Source: an uncultured Bacilli bacterium (GTDB lineage: Bacteria > Bacillota_I > Bacilli_A > RF39 > UBA660). Taken from it: DNA of 39,684 bases. The notes below the pieces were generated by a model. It was not told the origin of the DNA and searched no databases. It worked only from the letters and a program-made list of their open reading frames with translations. The first letter of the stretch is position 1; the number at the start of each line of letters is the position of its first letter. The position numbers and the translations under genes are program-made. This document shows, in pieces, positions 29,599 to 37,680 of this stretch. Where the stretch lies: contig CASPWD010000013.1 in the NCBI GenBank assembly GCA_949425635.1, forward strand, positions 1-39,684, written 5' to 3'.

Positions 29599-29627
29599 AA
29601 TATACTATATTTTATTTAAAATTACAA
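29599..29627 (-). promoter_or_regulatory. Candidate late-leader promoter
   Basis: -35 TTGTAA (29622-29627), a 17-base spacer, -10 TATATT (29599-29604). Transcripts from here meet the two terminators within ~150 bases, so they would be short leader RNAs unless antitermination occurs. The 29422-29632 gap holds these signals and no other gene I can see. Confidence 0.4.
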
Positions 29628-29632
29628 CAAAT

Positions 29633-30049
29633 TTAATTTTTTTCTAAAAATCTGTTATGTTCCTTTTTTATACTTTCAAATGTAGCGCCATTACCTAGTC
29701 TCATAGCTACTTTAACCCATGTGTTATTATCTATATATCTATACTCAAATATCTGCCTTAATCTGCTTGTAGGGAGCTTATCTATAAATTCTTCTACTTT
29801 TATTTGTTGTTCTAATAATCTATCGTATCTAGCTTTTAATAGGTCTTTATAACTGCATATTTTCTTTTGCTTAACATAATCTACATTTTCTATTTTTAAT
29901 GTCTTTTGTAAATACGGAAAAATAGCTGATGATGTATCTACTGTATCAGCTACCTTATAACTTTTTTCTAATTTTTGTATTTTCTTTTCTAATTCTTTTA
30001 TTTCTTCTTTAGTATCACAATACTGTGCTAAACAATCCTTTAAATTCAT
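29633..30049 (-). CDS. Late transcription activator (RinA/ArpU/DUF1492-like)
   Basis: 138 aa from the ATG at 30049, behind AGGAGTGATT; ATG 30070 has no ribosome site. The N-terminal coiled coil is followed by a C-terminal sigma-region-4-like helix-turn-helix: LPTSRLRQIFEYRYIDNNTW, then VAMRLGNGATFESIKKEHNRFL. This is the pattern of phage late activators that sit just before terminase genes. It probably turns on the packaging-structure-lysis operon through the signals at 29438-29627. Confidence 0.78.
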   Translation of the reverse strand: MNLKDCLAQYCDTKEEIKELEKKIQKLEKSYKVADTVDTSSAIFPYLQKTLKIENVDYVKQKKICSYKDLLKARYDRLLEQQIKVEEFIDKLPTSRLRQIFEYRYIDNNTWVKVAMRLGNGATFESIKKEHNRFLEKN

Positions 30050-30096
30050 AATCACTCCTATCTTCCACATTGATTTTTATTTTTACGTGGACAATA

Positions 30097-30477
30097 CTAT
30101 TTACCTATTATTTCTTTTAATAATTCTTCAGTATATATTCTATATTTATAGTTAGAATTGACGAGTTTTTCTTTTTTTCTCATTTCTGACATCAATAAAC
30201 TTCTATTACTTATTTGAGATAACTTATTCTCATTACTTTTGTATGTTCTTAATAACTCCCAATCTATTTTTGAATTTCTTCTTTCCTCTAACAACTTCTG
30301 AAGAAACGATACTATTCTATATCTTTGATTAGTGTTTAATTTATTGCATTCTATAAAATGATATACATCGCTTAATTTTTGGTCCAATTCTGATTGTATT
30401 TTGGGTATTTCATTATATTCTCTTTCTATTTCATCTAATATTGCTATTGATTTTGTTAGTTTCTTTATTATGTCCAT
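30097..30477 (-). CDS. Early protein, hypothetical 126 aa
   Basis: 126 aa, helical and charged, with a coiled-coil-like first half (IAILDEIEREYNEIPKIQSEL) and a basic second half. It lies immediately before the late activator. No family recognised; possibly a regulatory or structural early protein. Confidence 0.6.
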   Translation of the reverse strand: MDIIKKLTKSIAILDEIEREYNEIPKIQSELDQKLSDVYHFIECNKLNTNQRYRIVSFLQKLLEERRNSKIDWELLRTYKSNENKLSQISNRSLLMSEMRKKEKLVNSNYKYRIYTEELLKEIIGK

Positions 30478-30487
30478 TATATAGCTC

Positions 30488-30673
30488 CTATTTTACTAAT
30501 ACTTCAAATTTAATATTACATTTATTACTTTTATTAAATATTTCTATATTTTTTAAATTATTCTGATGCTTAAATAAAAATTCTTTAAGTTCTTTATCTG
30601 TTTTTATTTCGTGTCTTTCATATCTAGCTAGTTGTAGAAATGGTTCTATATATTCATAAATTATATATTTCAT
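30488..30673 (-). CDS. Small early protein, hypothetical 61 aa
   Basis: 61 aa with a compact alpha/beta pattern and a Lys/Glu-rich centre. The start at 30673 follows GGAGTGATTAG and lies close to the end of the 3D-domain gene. No family recognised. Confidence 0.6.
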   Translation of the reverse strand: MKYIIYEYIEPFLQLARYERHEIKTDKELKEFLFKHQNNLKNIEIFNKSNKCNIKFEVLVK

Positions 30674-30677
30674 CTAA

Positions 30678-31274
30678 TCACTCCTTTACTATTACATCTA
30701 CATCTTTTATATGTTCTTTATCTATCACAAATAAATCTATTCTTCCTGTCGACATAGCAGAACCACAACTATCAAGGACTATAGCTTGATAATCTATTCC
30801 GTCTATGTTTAAAGTTAACTCATCATAATATTTATAAGTATGTACTCCATTATTTAAGTTATATCCATACTTTAATAAGTATTCAGTAGCTGTTGCTACT
30901 ACAAGCTTGTCCTGATATGTATACCACCCGTTTTCATTGATTTGGAAATCATTAGGTCCTAGACCACTTCCTGTTATACTTCCAGTTCCATAACTGTCGT
31001 TTGGATAGTAACTCGTCATTCTTGTTGTGTACGAACTATCTTGTTGTGTTTCTTCTTGTTTTTCTTCTATAGGTTCTTCTACTATTTCTTCTTGTATTGG
31101 TTCTTCTTGAACATTTTCTTTCATTACTACTTCTTTTTTCTGTTTTGATAATTCCTGTTTTTTTACAATTGTTTTTGATATATCGCCTGTTTCAAGTGGT
31201 TGATATAATGCAGTAGTAATTAATACTAGCATTAATACCTTAAACCACTTTTTCAGTTTATATTTCTTTTTCAT
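30678..31274 (-). CDS. Membrane-anchored 3D-domain (DPBB) cell-wall protein
   Basis: 198 aa. The basic N-terminus and hydrophobic segment (residues ~10-24) serve as a signal anchor. A Glu/Gln/Pro-rich stalk follows (~45-75). The C-terminal ~100 residues form a 3D/double-psi beta-barrel-like domain (TRMTSYYPNDSYGTG, then VLDSCGSAMSTGRIDLFV), related to RlpA-type and Sps-type wall enzymes. The Asp residues of the 3D motif are present at ~153 and ~164. It would act outside the membrane on peptidoglycan. Unusually it is not in the lysis cassette. Confidence 0.7.
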   Translation of the reverse strand: MKKKYKLKKWFKVLMLVLITTALYQPLETGDISKTIVKKQELSKQKKEVVMKENVQEEPIQEEIVEEPIEEKQEETQQDSSYTTRMTSYYPNDSYGTGSITGSGLGPNDFQINENGWYTYQDKLVVATATEYLLKYGYNLNNGVHTYKYYDELTLNIDGIDYQAIVLDSCGSAMSTGRIDLFVIDKEHIKDVDVIVKE

Positions 31275-31343
31275 ACACTCTCCTTATAAGTGCTACTTTT
31301 ATATAATATATTCTCCTATTTTATGTTTTATTATTATGTTGTC

Positions 31344-31535
31344 CTATTCTTCATTTAATGGATCTATTTGTTCTAGTTGAACATAATTACAAAAACATTC
31401 TTGACTGCAAAATGTATTTTCATCTTCTGTATCAAAATACTTTGTTTGTATAAAATTATCTTGACAGATAAAATATTCTTCTAACTCGGTGTTTATATGT
31501 ACATTACAATAACTGCATTCTTTATTCTTTAACAT
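31344..31535 (-). CDS. Small zinc-finger-like protein
   Basis: 63 aa with Cys-x2-Cys near the N-terminus (CSYC), a CQD, and a second CSQECFC cluster, a pattern for one zinc site. Such small treble-clef-like proteins are common in phage early regions. The ATG at 31535 follows GGAGAGTTAAT, and it overlaps the YopX-like gene. Confidence 0.65.
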   Translation of the reverse strand: MLKNKECSYCNVHINTELEEYFICQDNFIQTKYFDTEDENTFCSQECFCNYVQLEQIDPLNEE

Positions 31536-31942
31536 ATTAACTCTCCATCATCGAATTTAGTCCCTATTACTTCAAAAGGTATAAATTCTTTAACATTTAT
31601 AGGAATACCTTCATCTATTTCTTTCATAAATGTAAATAATTCAAATGCCATTCTATTTTTATTCCACTTTACAATAAATTTGTAATCTATTCCTTTTACA
31701 ATATCATTTTCAAATATCTTCTTACCATTTTTGTCATTTAATCCTGTGTATTGGCATACTGTTTCTGGGATCACTTCAACGATATCAAGTTCTTTTATAT
31801 CGCCAAACTTATTTTCGTTGTAAACATTTGTCGAAAAAGGAATAATATAATATTTATTATCACATTTTATATAAACTAGATTACCCTCAATCCACTCATT
31901 ATTATCTTTTCTTTTTGCTTTAAACAATATTTCTCTATTCAT
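31529..31942 (-). CDS. YopX-family phage protein
   Basis: 137 aa from the ATG at 31942, behind GGAAGGTGTTTAT; ATG 31960 is upstream of that site. It shows the YopX (PF09643) pattern: REILFKAKRKDNNEWIEGNL, PETVCQYTGLNDKNGKKIFENDIV and the closing PFEVIGTKFDD. Function of YopX proteins is unknown; they are frequent in Bacillota and Bacteroidota phages. Confidence 0.88.
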   Translation of the reverse strand: MNREILFKAKRKDNNEWIEGNLVYIKCDNKYYIIPFSTNVYNENKFGDIKELDIVEVIPETVCQYTGLNDKNGKKIFENDIVKGIDYKFIVKWNKNRMAFELFTFMKEIDEGIPINVKEFIPFEVIGTKFDDGELIC

Positions 31943-32232
31943 ATAAACACCTTCCAACATTTAAAAGCTCTTTTTTCATCTTTATTACAAGTTATATACA
32001 TACCTTGCCTTTCTTCTAAATCAAAATGCAACATATCTTCTTTTGATAAATTAGGTTTCCATTTTACATATTCTTCTTCTATTTGAACATCTTCTATACT
32101 ATCAGTTTCACAACACATTTCATCAAAATATATTTCTATAGCTTGCTCTCTTGTATATCTGTCTGCGTCAAATACATAGGCAAAAAGATCGTCATAGTTA
32201 AATTCCATATAATCAAATTTTCTTTTACTCAT
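31939..32232 (-). CDS. Early protein, hypothetical 97 aa
   Basis: 97 aa from the ATG at 32232, after GAGTGATAAAG. Very acidic, Asp/Glu/Tyr-rich, with two adjacent Cys. It overlaps both neighbours by a few bases. No family recognised. Confidence 0.6.
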   Translation of the reverse strand: MSKRKFDYMEFNYDDLFAYVFDADRYTREQAIEIYFDEMCCETDSIEDVQIEEEYVKWKPNLSKEDMLHFDLEERQGMYITCNKDEKRAFKCWKVFI

Positions 32233-32650
32233 CTTTATCACTCTTTTCTAATTCATATATTTTTCTATTAAGTTTTTCCCTACTAACTAATATACAAGCA
32301 TAATCATTTTTAATATTAACTAACCAATAATTGCCTTCTTCAATTTCAATTGCATCTTCGCTAAAATATAGCCCTTCATTTTCTTCAAAATCTTGATAAG
32401 TACCAAACCATCTTTCTAAATAATATTTTAGTGGATGATAATTACTTTTTAATATTTCTATAATCTCATCATAACTAAATAATAAATTATTTAAGCCAAA
32501 TGGGTCTTTATTATCTAATTTTCTTAATAACTTTAAATACTGGTCCTGCTGATACTTTATTGTGTTATCTTTCATTTCAATTGTGTTATTTAATCTATCA
32601 ACTTCATCTTGTTGAAGATTTACTTTTTTAACTACTATTTCTTTATTCAT
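32225..32650 (-). CDS. Early coiled-coil protein, hypothetical 141 aa
   Basis: 141 aa. Residues ~10-50 are a probable coiled coil (LQQDEVDRLNNTIEMKDNTIKYQ); the rest is a mixed alpha/beta domain with an acidic centre. The ribosome site TTGGAGG lies inside the end of the membrane-peptide gene just upstream. No family recognised. Confidence 0.65.
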   Translation of the reverse strand: MNKEIVVKKVNLQQDEVDRLNNTIEMKDNTIKYQQDQYLKLLRKLDNKDPFGLNNLLFSYDEIIEILKSNYHPLKYYLERWFGTYQDFEENEGLYFSEDAIEIEEGNYWLVNIKNDYACILVSREKLNRKIYELEKSDKDE

Positions 32651-32652
32651 AG

Positions 32653-32808
32653 CTAATCCTCCAAGTACCTATAACAAACAGGTACTTTATCTAAATCACT
32701 AATACGTACATCTTCACATATTGTTTTTACAAAATAGTTAATTAGTATTATTGAAACTATTATTGCTATTGTTAAACCTAATAGTATATATTTTATTGTT
32801 TTTTTCAT
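32653..32808 (-). CDS. 51-aa single-pass membrane protein
   Basis: 51 aa from the ATG at 32808 behind GAGGTAACT. The N-terminus is basic (MKKTIK), followed by one hydrophobic segment (residues ~7-27) and a polar tail with two Cys. It sits two bases after the PcfJ-like stop and carries the ribosome site of the next gene in its end. Function unknown. Confidence 0.65.
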   Translation of the reverse strand: MKKTIKYILLGLTIAIIVSIILINYFVKTICEDVRISDLDKVPVCYRYLED

Positions 32809-32810
32809 AG

Positions 32811-34244
32811 TTACCTCACTTTCAAAATTTTATTTTCCCACTTTTTTAATAATAATTTCTGTTCTTTTGTTGTATCTTGATTATTTTTAGTTCTCTGCTG
32901 AACTACTTTATTATCTCTTACTTCAATAGTTACCAAAGACTTATTTTTATTTGAATTTAATCTCATAAAGTAAATATCACATATATCATTTGCATAATCT
33001 TCACAATATGTTTTTACGCAATTATTTTGCTGTTTAGATTCATCAATCATAGAATTAATATCTTTAGCAGGAAATATTATATACTTTTTCGTTTGATATG
33101 TATTTTTACATAATTTCTTATATTTCCTTTTAATTGCATCATTAATACTTTTATCTTTATTCATTTCATATATTTTCAATACTTTATCATGTTCTTTTAT
33201 AACGTCCTTTGGATATATAATTTTTTTATCTTTCATATTGTAACCAAGGGTTTTTGACATTTTTAAATAATCAATATACTCGTTATAATTTTGATAACTT
33301 ATATTTGTTAATTTTTTTAAATTTCTTAAATTGATATCATATTTTTTTATTCTGTTTAAATCAAATTTACTAAAATATCTAATTAATCTAATATCTTTGG
33401 TTTTTGAATATCTTAATACCTCTAGTTCATCAATATCTAAATTATGATTTTGCATATAAGATAAAAATTTTTTATCTATTCCAAATCTATCTTGAAAACT
33501 ACCTTGTCTATTGAATGTTTTAGGACATAATGCTAATTTATATAATTTTAGTTTTATCAATAACTCAATCGACTCACAATAATTTTTTAATAAGTATGCA
33601 ATGTCAAAATATTGCTCTTTCTTTGCTAATGTCCATAATTGAGAATACTGCCATCTAGTATATTTAAATAATTGTTTTATGTTGTATGGATAATAAATTA
33701 AACAATTTCCTAAAGATTTATAATATGAACTGAAATATTTCCAATTTTTGTCTAATACATAGCCATCGTGAATTACAGAAACTCCTCCTATATAGTTACA
33801 AATATGACTATTTATTATTTCGTGAATTTGATAAAAATTGTCATCAAATATCTGTCTACCATATTCACATACATCTGTTGTTATCATTGTTCCATCATAA
33901 TAGCTTTTTAATTCGAAGTGCCTTAATATATAGTAATCTTTATACTTGTCTAATAAGCCTAAGTTATCTTCAAAAACATACTTACTTAATCTGTTACTTT
34001 TTATTAAAAAACTTTTTTTACAATTGGGACATTCACATTTTTCATTTATTTTTTTCTTTATATCTTCAAATTGAATATGACAATTAGTACAATAATATAA
34101 ATAACTACTTTTTAGTTTTATCTTTTTAATAATTAAATTGTGATTTTCTTTTATTTGTGATATAAACTTATTCCAGTTATGAGGAAGACATATATTACTA
34201 TCAATATCCTCAAATAACTTTTTATCTTTTTTCCTGATATACAT
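32811..34244 (-). CDS. PcfJ-like protein
   Basis: 477 aa. The N-terminal third has a zinc-ribbon pattern (CTNCHI at ~52, then CECPNC at ~70). The C-terminal ~130 residues carry the PcfJ domain (PF14284): MIDESKQQNNCVKTYCEDYA, CDIYFMRLN and LVTIEVRDNKVVQQ. PcfJ was named from conjugative plasmid pCF10 but the domain is common in phages next to PcfK. Biochemical role unknown. It overlaps the PcfK-like gene by one base. Confidence 0.82.
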   Translation of the reverse strand: MYIRKKDKKLFEDIDSNICLPHNWNKFISQIKENHNLIIKKIKLKSSYLYYCTNCHIQFEDIKKKINEKCECPNCKKSFLIKSNRLSKYVFEDNLGLLDKYKDYYILRHFELKSYYDGTMITTDVCEYGRQIFDDNFYQIHEIINSHICNYIGGVSVIHDGYVLDKNWKYFSSYYKSLGNCLIYYPYNIKQLFKYTRWQYSQLWTLAKKEQYFDIAYLLKNYCESIELLIKLKLYKLALCPKTFNRQGSFQDRFGIDKKFLSYMQNHNLDIDELEVLRYSKTKDIRLIRYFSKFDLNRIKKYDINLRNLKKLTNISYQNYNEYIDYLKMSKTLGYNMKDKKIIYPKDVIKEHDKVLKIYEMNKDKSINDAIKRKYKKLCKNTYQTKKYIIFPAKDINSMIDESKQQNNCVKTYCEDYANDICDIYFMRLNSNKNKSLVTIEVRDNKVVQQRTKNNQDTTKEQKLLLKKWENKILKVR

Positions 34245-34618
34245 TACAAATCAAATAAGCTTAATTGCCCTTCCGGTACCCAATCTTTAGTTTTTTTCTT
34301 TGCCTTTGGTATTTCTATTTTCTCTGTTTCTTTTGTTTTAGTTATTTGTGATTTATTTATATTTAATTTTTTATTTGATTCATCAAAGTAGTGTATTGCT
34401 AGTCCATATACTTCTTCATCTTCTAACATTGCAACTCCATTTACGGCTTTCTTTTCTGCCTCTGATTTGATAAATGTAACCATTTGTTTTAATGATTTTT
34501 CTTCATTTAAATATTTTTCATTCATATCTTCTCTAGTTAATAAATAATCAATTATTTTTAATAATGGTTTATCCTTTATTTCAGAAGCTAATATTTTTAT
34601 TCTATCTAAACCTTTCAT
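34244..34618 (-). CDS. PcfK-like protein
   Basis: 124 aa. The middle (MVTFIKSEAEKKAVNGVAML, EDEEVYGLAIHYFDES) is the PcfK-like signature (PF14058). The basic linker and the closing GQLSLFDL resemble a clamp-binding-like tail. Coupled with the PcfJ-like gene, as usual. Function not established. Confidence 0.82.
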   Translation of the reverse strand: MKGLDRIKILASEIKDKPLLKIIDYLLTREDMNEKYLNEEKSLKQMVTFIKSEAEKKAVNGVAMLEDEEVYGLAIHYFDESNKKLNINKSQITKTKETEKIEIPKAKKKTKDWVPEGQLSLFDL

Positions 34619-34872
34619 ACTTCTATCTCAACCCCAAATGTATAAAACTTATTTTCTTCTTTCTTTTCTATTAAATCTTTGTTATGTTTTAATATTTTGC
34701 TGTAATTGTTATAGCCTAATTTTAATTTTTCAGGCATTATTCTTTTTTGTCTTACATAAGCCTCAATGCAACTTACTATTATTGCTAAATAGTCTTCTGC
34801 TGTTTTATTTTCATATTTTGTAAGGAATATTGTAGTTCCTTTATATTCTTTTGTTTTTTCTTTTCTAAACAT
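34615..34872 (-). CDS. Small early protein, hypothetical 85 aa
   Basis: 85 aa, basic, predicted helical centre (AEDYLAIIVSCIEAYVRQKR). It overlaps PcfK-like by four bases and the upstream gene by one base, so it is part of a tightly coupled block. No family recognised. Confidence 0.6.
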   Translation of the reverse strand: MFRKEKTKEYKGTTIFLTKYENKTAEDYLAIIVSCIEAYVRQKRIMPEKLKLGYNNYSKILKHNKDLIEKKEENKFYTFGVEIEV

Positions 34873-35246
34873 TATTTTTCCTCCACTCTATAACTCACTT
34901 TTTCAAATTGTTCTTTAGTGACAACACCATTTTCTAAAATATAATCATTATCTACTTCATCAAAACCATTTGATAAAAATATAGTTCTTGTTTTATTTTC
35001 ATAATCATATACTTCTTCAACTATATAATTTCCTATAAAATCTCCAGGTTCGATTAAATCGATTATGTCGTTGCTTGCTTTTGATACTTCATCACATAAC
35101 CACTCATTATTATAATTACTTAAATAATTTTCAAAAGCATAATCTATATCTGTATAAATTATATTTTGATTAGGTTCTTTATAAATAGATGTAATTTTTG
35201 CTATTCCTTTTTTAGTCCTAACAAACATTTCTACTTCTAATTTCAT
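34872..35246 (-). CDS. Early phage protein, hypothetical 124 aa
   Basis: 124 aa, acidic, opening with a small beta-barrel-like pattern (VEMFVRTKKGIAKITSIYKE) reminiscent of KOW/SH3-like phage proteins, then an alpha/beta region. The start at 35246 follows GGGAGAAATTATTT. I recall similar proteins in Clostridia phages but know no function. Confidence 0.6.
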   Translation of the reverse strand: MKLEVEMFVRTKKGIAKITSIYKEPNQNIIYTDIDYAFENYLSNYNNEWLCDEVSKASNDIIDLIEPGDFIGNYIVEEVYDYENKTRTIFLSNGFDEVDNDYILENGVVTKEQFEKVSYRVEEK

Positions 35247-35539
35247 AAATAATTTCTCCCATATCTTTTTCTAAAATCTTCTTTAGTCTTTCCATAATAC
35301 TCACACCAAGTTTTTTCACCTAATTCTTTTAACCATATCCACTTTTTAGGCGCTAAATGTATAGAATCTTTTTCAGTTCTGTGTTTTTCAGGAGGTAGAA
35401 AGATAACAAGTCCATCTTCTATAGATTTATCTCTGTTACCTGTTCTGGCTTCAAAAATTTCGTGTCTCTCTAATCCTGGATAACGTTTTGTTGAATAATA
35501 TTTTGATGGTGGCATTATGCAAAATTCTTCTTTATTCAT
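35243..35539 (-). CDS. HNH-like phage protein, paralogue of 7267-7722
   Basis: 98 aa from the ATG at 35539 (ATG 35515 is an alternative). It carries RHEIFEARTGNR, GLVIFLPPEKHR, KTWCEYY and the family ending YGRNYL. In most relatives I recall, the motif is HH or HHIF; here the second His is Glu, so the catalytic pattern may be altered. It could nick or cut DNA during packaging or recombination. It overlaps spoVG. Confidence 0.65.
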   Translation of the reverse strand: MNKEEFCIMPPSKYYSTKRYPGLERHEIFEARTGNRDKSIEDGLVIFLPPEKHRTEKDSIHLAPKKWIWLKELGEKTWCEYYGKTKEDFRKRYGRNYL

Positions 35540-35789
35540 CTTTGTTATACTCTTTAATAATAGCCTCTTCAAACATTGCTCTTGTTTCAGAATTAATTGG
35601 ATGTACTATATCCTTATATGCTCCTTTAGAATCTTTTCTACTTGGCATTGCTATAAGCATTCTATCCTTACCCTCTATAATTTTTATATTATGTATTACA
35701 AAACAATCATTTATTATTGCTGTTGCATACCCCTTTACTTTCGAATTTTCATCTTCATTTTTTGCTATATATATTTTTGTAATTTCCAT
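35532..35789 (-). CDS. spoVG: SpoVG-family regulator
   Basis: 85 aa. It aligns by eye with SpoVG across its length: DCFVIHNIKIIEGKDRMLIAMPSRK, then DIVHPINSETRAMFEEAIIKEY. Host SpoVG is a conserved nucleic-acid-binding regulator in Bacillota. A phage copy could modulate host gene expression or sporulation/cell division. The ATG at 35789 follows GAGAGG. Confidence 0.9.
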   Translation of the reverse strand: MEITKIYIAKNEDENSKVKGYATAIINDCFVIHNIKIIEGKDRMLIAMPSRKDSKGAYKDIVHPINSETRAMFEEAIIKEYNKDE

Positions 35790-35790
35790 A

Positions 35791-36186
35791 TTATTTTTCC
35801 TCTCTTTTTTCCTTAGCTTTAGCTAATCTTTTGTTATACTCAATTTGCATTTTTTCACTAAATAAATTTATAAATTCATTCTTTGACATATCATCAAATC
35901 CATTCAAATTTATAGAAAGATCTATCCAATCTTCAAAACTATAAAATTTATCGCTACCATATGCGTTCATCGAATAATATGGATTAAAGCCTTCCTCAAA
36001 TAGGTGTTTAAATCCTATATCATAAATTTTACGTTCTATTGCATTCATAATATAGATAGTGTCACTTTTCTCGTCTTTTCGCATTATGTTGTCATAATAT
36101 TGTTTTTGTGTTTGTAATTCACTTTTTAGTTGTATATTTTCATCAAATAAATTATTTATTTGTGTAATAATATTATTTCTATTCAT
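35791..36186 (-). CDS. Early protein, hypothetical 131 aa
   Basis: 131 aa from the ATG at 36186, behind GGAGAGATGAAAG. The N-terminal ~45 residues form a coiled coil (ITQINNLFDENIQLKSEL); the rest is helical with a basic end. No family recognised. Confidence 0.6.
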   Translation of the reverse strand: MNRNNIITQINNLFDENIQLKSELQTQKQYYDNIMRKDEKSDTIYIMNAIERKIYDIGFKHLFEEGFNPYYSMNAYGSDKFYSFEDWIDLSINLNGFDDMSKNEFINLFSEKMQIEYNKRLAKAKEKREEK

Positions 36187-36199
36187 ACTTTCATCTCTC

Positions 36200-36505
36200 C
36201 TATTCATTAATAAAATTATTTTTATATTCTTCCTTACCCTGTCTCCAAACTACCCTACAAAATTCGTGGCATTTAGAAGCTATTCTATATTTTTCATAAG
36301 CATAATCTCTAAATGCTGTTCTTGTTACTCCTAATTGGGTACATAATTTATTGCTATTTAGTTGTATTTCAGACCACCTATTAGCTAATTGCATAAATAC
36401 CATAGCTAATGAATATGCCCCTTCTATATCTTCTTGTATTAAATTATAAAATTCTTCTAAAGCTTCGCTAAATTGGTTTATGTCTTCTTTTAAATCTTCT
36501 AACAT
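36200..36505 (-). CDS. Early protein, hypothetical 101 aa
   Basis: 101 aa, wholly helical, with an HTH-like segment in the second half (CTQLGVTRTAFRDYAYEKYRIA) that might bind DNA. It overlaps the preceding gene by seven bases. No family firmly recognised. Confidence 0.6.
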   Translation of the reverse strand: MLEDLKEDINQFSEALEEFYNLIQEDIEGAYSLAMVFMQLANRWSEIQLNSNKLCTQLGVTRTAFRDYAYEKYRIASKCHEFCRVVWRQGKEEYKNNFINE

Positions 36506-36864
36506 TCTTTTTTACCTGTTAGATAATCACACCATTCTTTAAATGATTCTGTAAAAATTTGTGTCCTTTTCATATCTGCCCATCCACAAAATCCTATAAA
36601 ACCATTTTCATTAAATGTAATACCTTCCCTATCGGCAAAATAATTACCTTTACATCTTAATTCAGCAAATACAACCTTACCATTTTTATCAAGAATAACA
36701 TTCTTACCTCTACCCTTAACTTTAGGTTCATTCATCATAATTAAAATATTGTCATCAAATATTTTTTTGTTTGTTATTGAAATTAGATAATATAAATCAT
36801 TCATATCTATATTTTCATACGTTAAATTACATTTTTTAAAGTATTCTCTTGCTTCTTCTCTCAT
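36499..36864 (-). CDS. Early protein, hypothetical 121 aa
   Basis: 121 aa, alpha/beta, with a beta-rich core (VILDKNGKVVFAELRCKGNYF, GFIGFCGWADMK). Three Cys lie in the C-terminal half. It overlaps both neighbours. No family recognised. Confidence 0.6.
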   Translation of the reverse strand: MREEAREYFKKCNLTYENIDMNDLYYLISITNKKIFDDNILIMMNEPKVKGRGKNVILDKNGKVVFAELRCKGNYFADREGITFNENGFIGFCGWADMKRTQIFTESFKEWCDYLTGKKEC

Positions 36865-37046
36865 AACTTAACACCTTTTTCTTTTGCTAATTTATAAAGA
36901 GATTCTATCCTTTGTTCTCTCTTGCTTTGTCTCTGCAAATTAGGTTTAAATCCTTTTGTTGCAGTTAATTTTTTTGGATAACCATCTGCCATATTTTTAT
37001 ATTGTTTTAATTTATTTTGAAACCATTCTTTACTAAATTTTTTCAT
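36861..37046 (-). CDS. Small basic early protein, hypothetical 61 aa
   Basis: 61 aa, strongly basic (Lys/Arg/Gln-rich), helical; possibly nucleic-acid-binding. It overlaps the metallo-hydrolase gene by 14 bases and the next gene by four bases. No family recognised. Confidence 0.6.
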   Translation of the reverse strand: MKKFSKEWFQNKLKQYKNMADGYPKKLTATKGFKPNLQRQSKREQRIESLYKLAKEKGVKL

Positions 37047-37680
37047 TTTCTACTTCTTTCCTTTCTTTATGACAATGCATAAATTCATAAACTGAATTCA
37101 ATCCCATATTTTCTAAAAGCCACTCTGTAGCTTGTTCTTTACTTAAATGAGTTCTTTTAACTCTATTTTCGTAATAATCGTTGTAAGCTCTATTATGTAA
37201 TTCATCTTCATCTTCATAATTAGCTTCTATGAAGTAGTAATCATAGCCTATTGCTTTAATACCCTCTAATGTATAAGTATCAGTTGCATAAATTACCTTA
37301 TAATCATTAATAAATACTCTATAACCACATTGAGGTACGTCGTGGTATAACTTGATAGGTTCTATTGCTAAATTCTCATTATAACAATACCCCTCTTTAA
37401 AGTTATATACATCTATATTTGATTTACTAACTCCACAATCTATTAAATCTTGTACCAACCATTCACAACAGCCAAATCTCAAAATAGGTCTTTCTTGTGC
37501 TAGTCTTTTTATTGTCGATTTATTAAAATGATCTTGATGACAATGAGTAGTTAAAACCAATTTTAAATCTTTATAGTAATCCTTTATTTTTTTGAAAGAA
37601 ACACCACAATCAATTAAAACTATATTTTCTATAACTATGGCATTTCCATCACTTCCAGAATTGATTATTTTATAGTTCAC
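37033..37680 (-). CDS. MBL-fold metallo-hydrolase
   Basis: 215 aa from the GTG at 37680. The metallo-beta-lactamase motif THCHQDH has His46, His48, Asp50 and His51; a further metal ligand is in the CGYRVFINDY/IYATDTYTL region (Asp). Proteins of this type follow RecT in many Bacillota phages and are likely nucleases or phosphodiesterases acting with it. It overlaps recT by 11 bases. Confidence 0.85.
   Translation of the reverse strand: MNYKIINSGSDGNAIVIENIVLIDCGVSFKKIKDYYKDLKLVLTTHCHQDHFNKSTIKRLAQERPILRFGCCEWLVQDLIDCGVSKSNIDVYNFKEGYCYNENLAIEPIKLYHDVPQCGYRVFINDYKVIYATDTYTLEGIKAIGYDYYFIEANYEDEDELHNRAYNDYYENRVKRTHLSKEQATEWLLENMGLNSVYEFMHCHKERKEVENEKI

Noticed and set aside
35488..35826. Overlapping plus-strand ORFs of 112 and 99 aa
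   Set aside because: Hydrophobic shadows of the spoVG and neighbouring minus-strand genes, whose families are recognisable.
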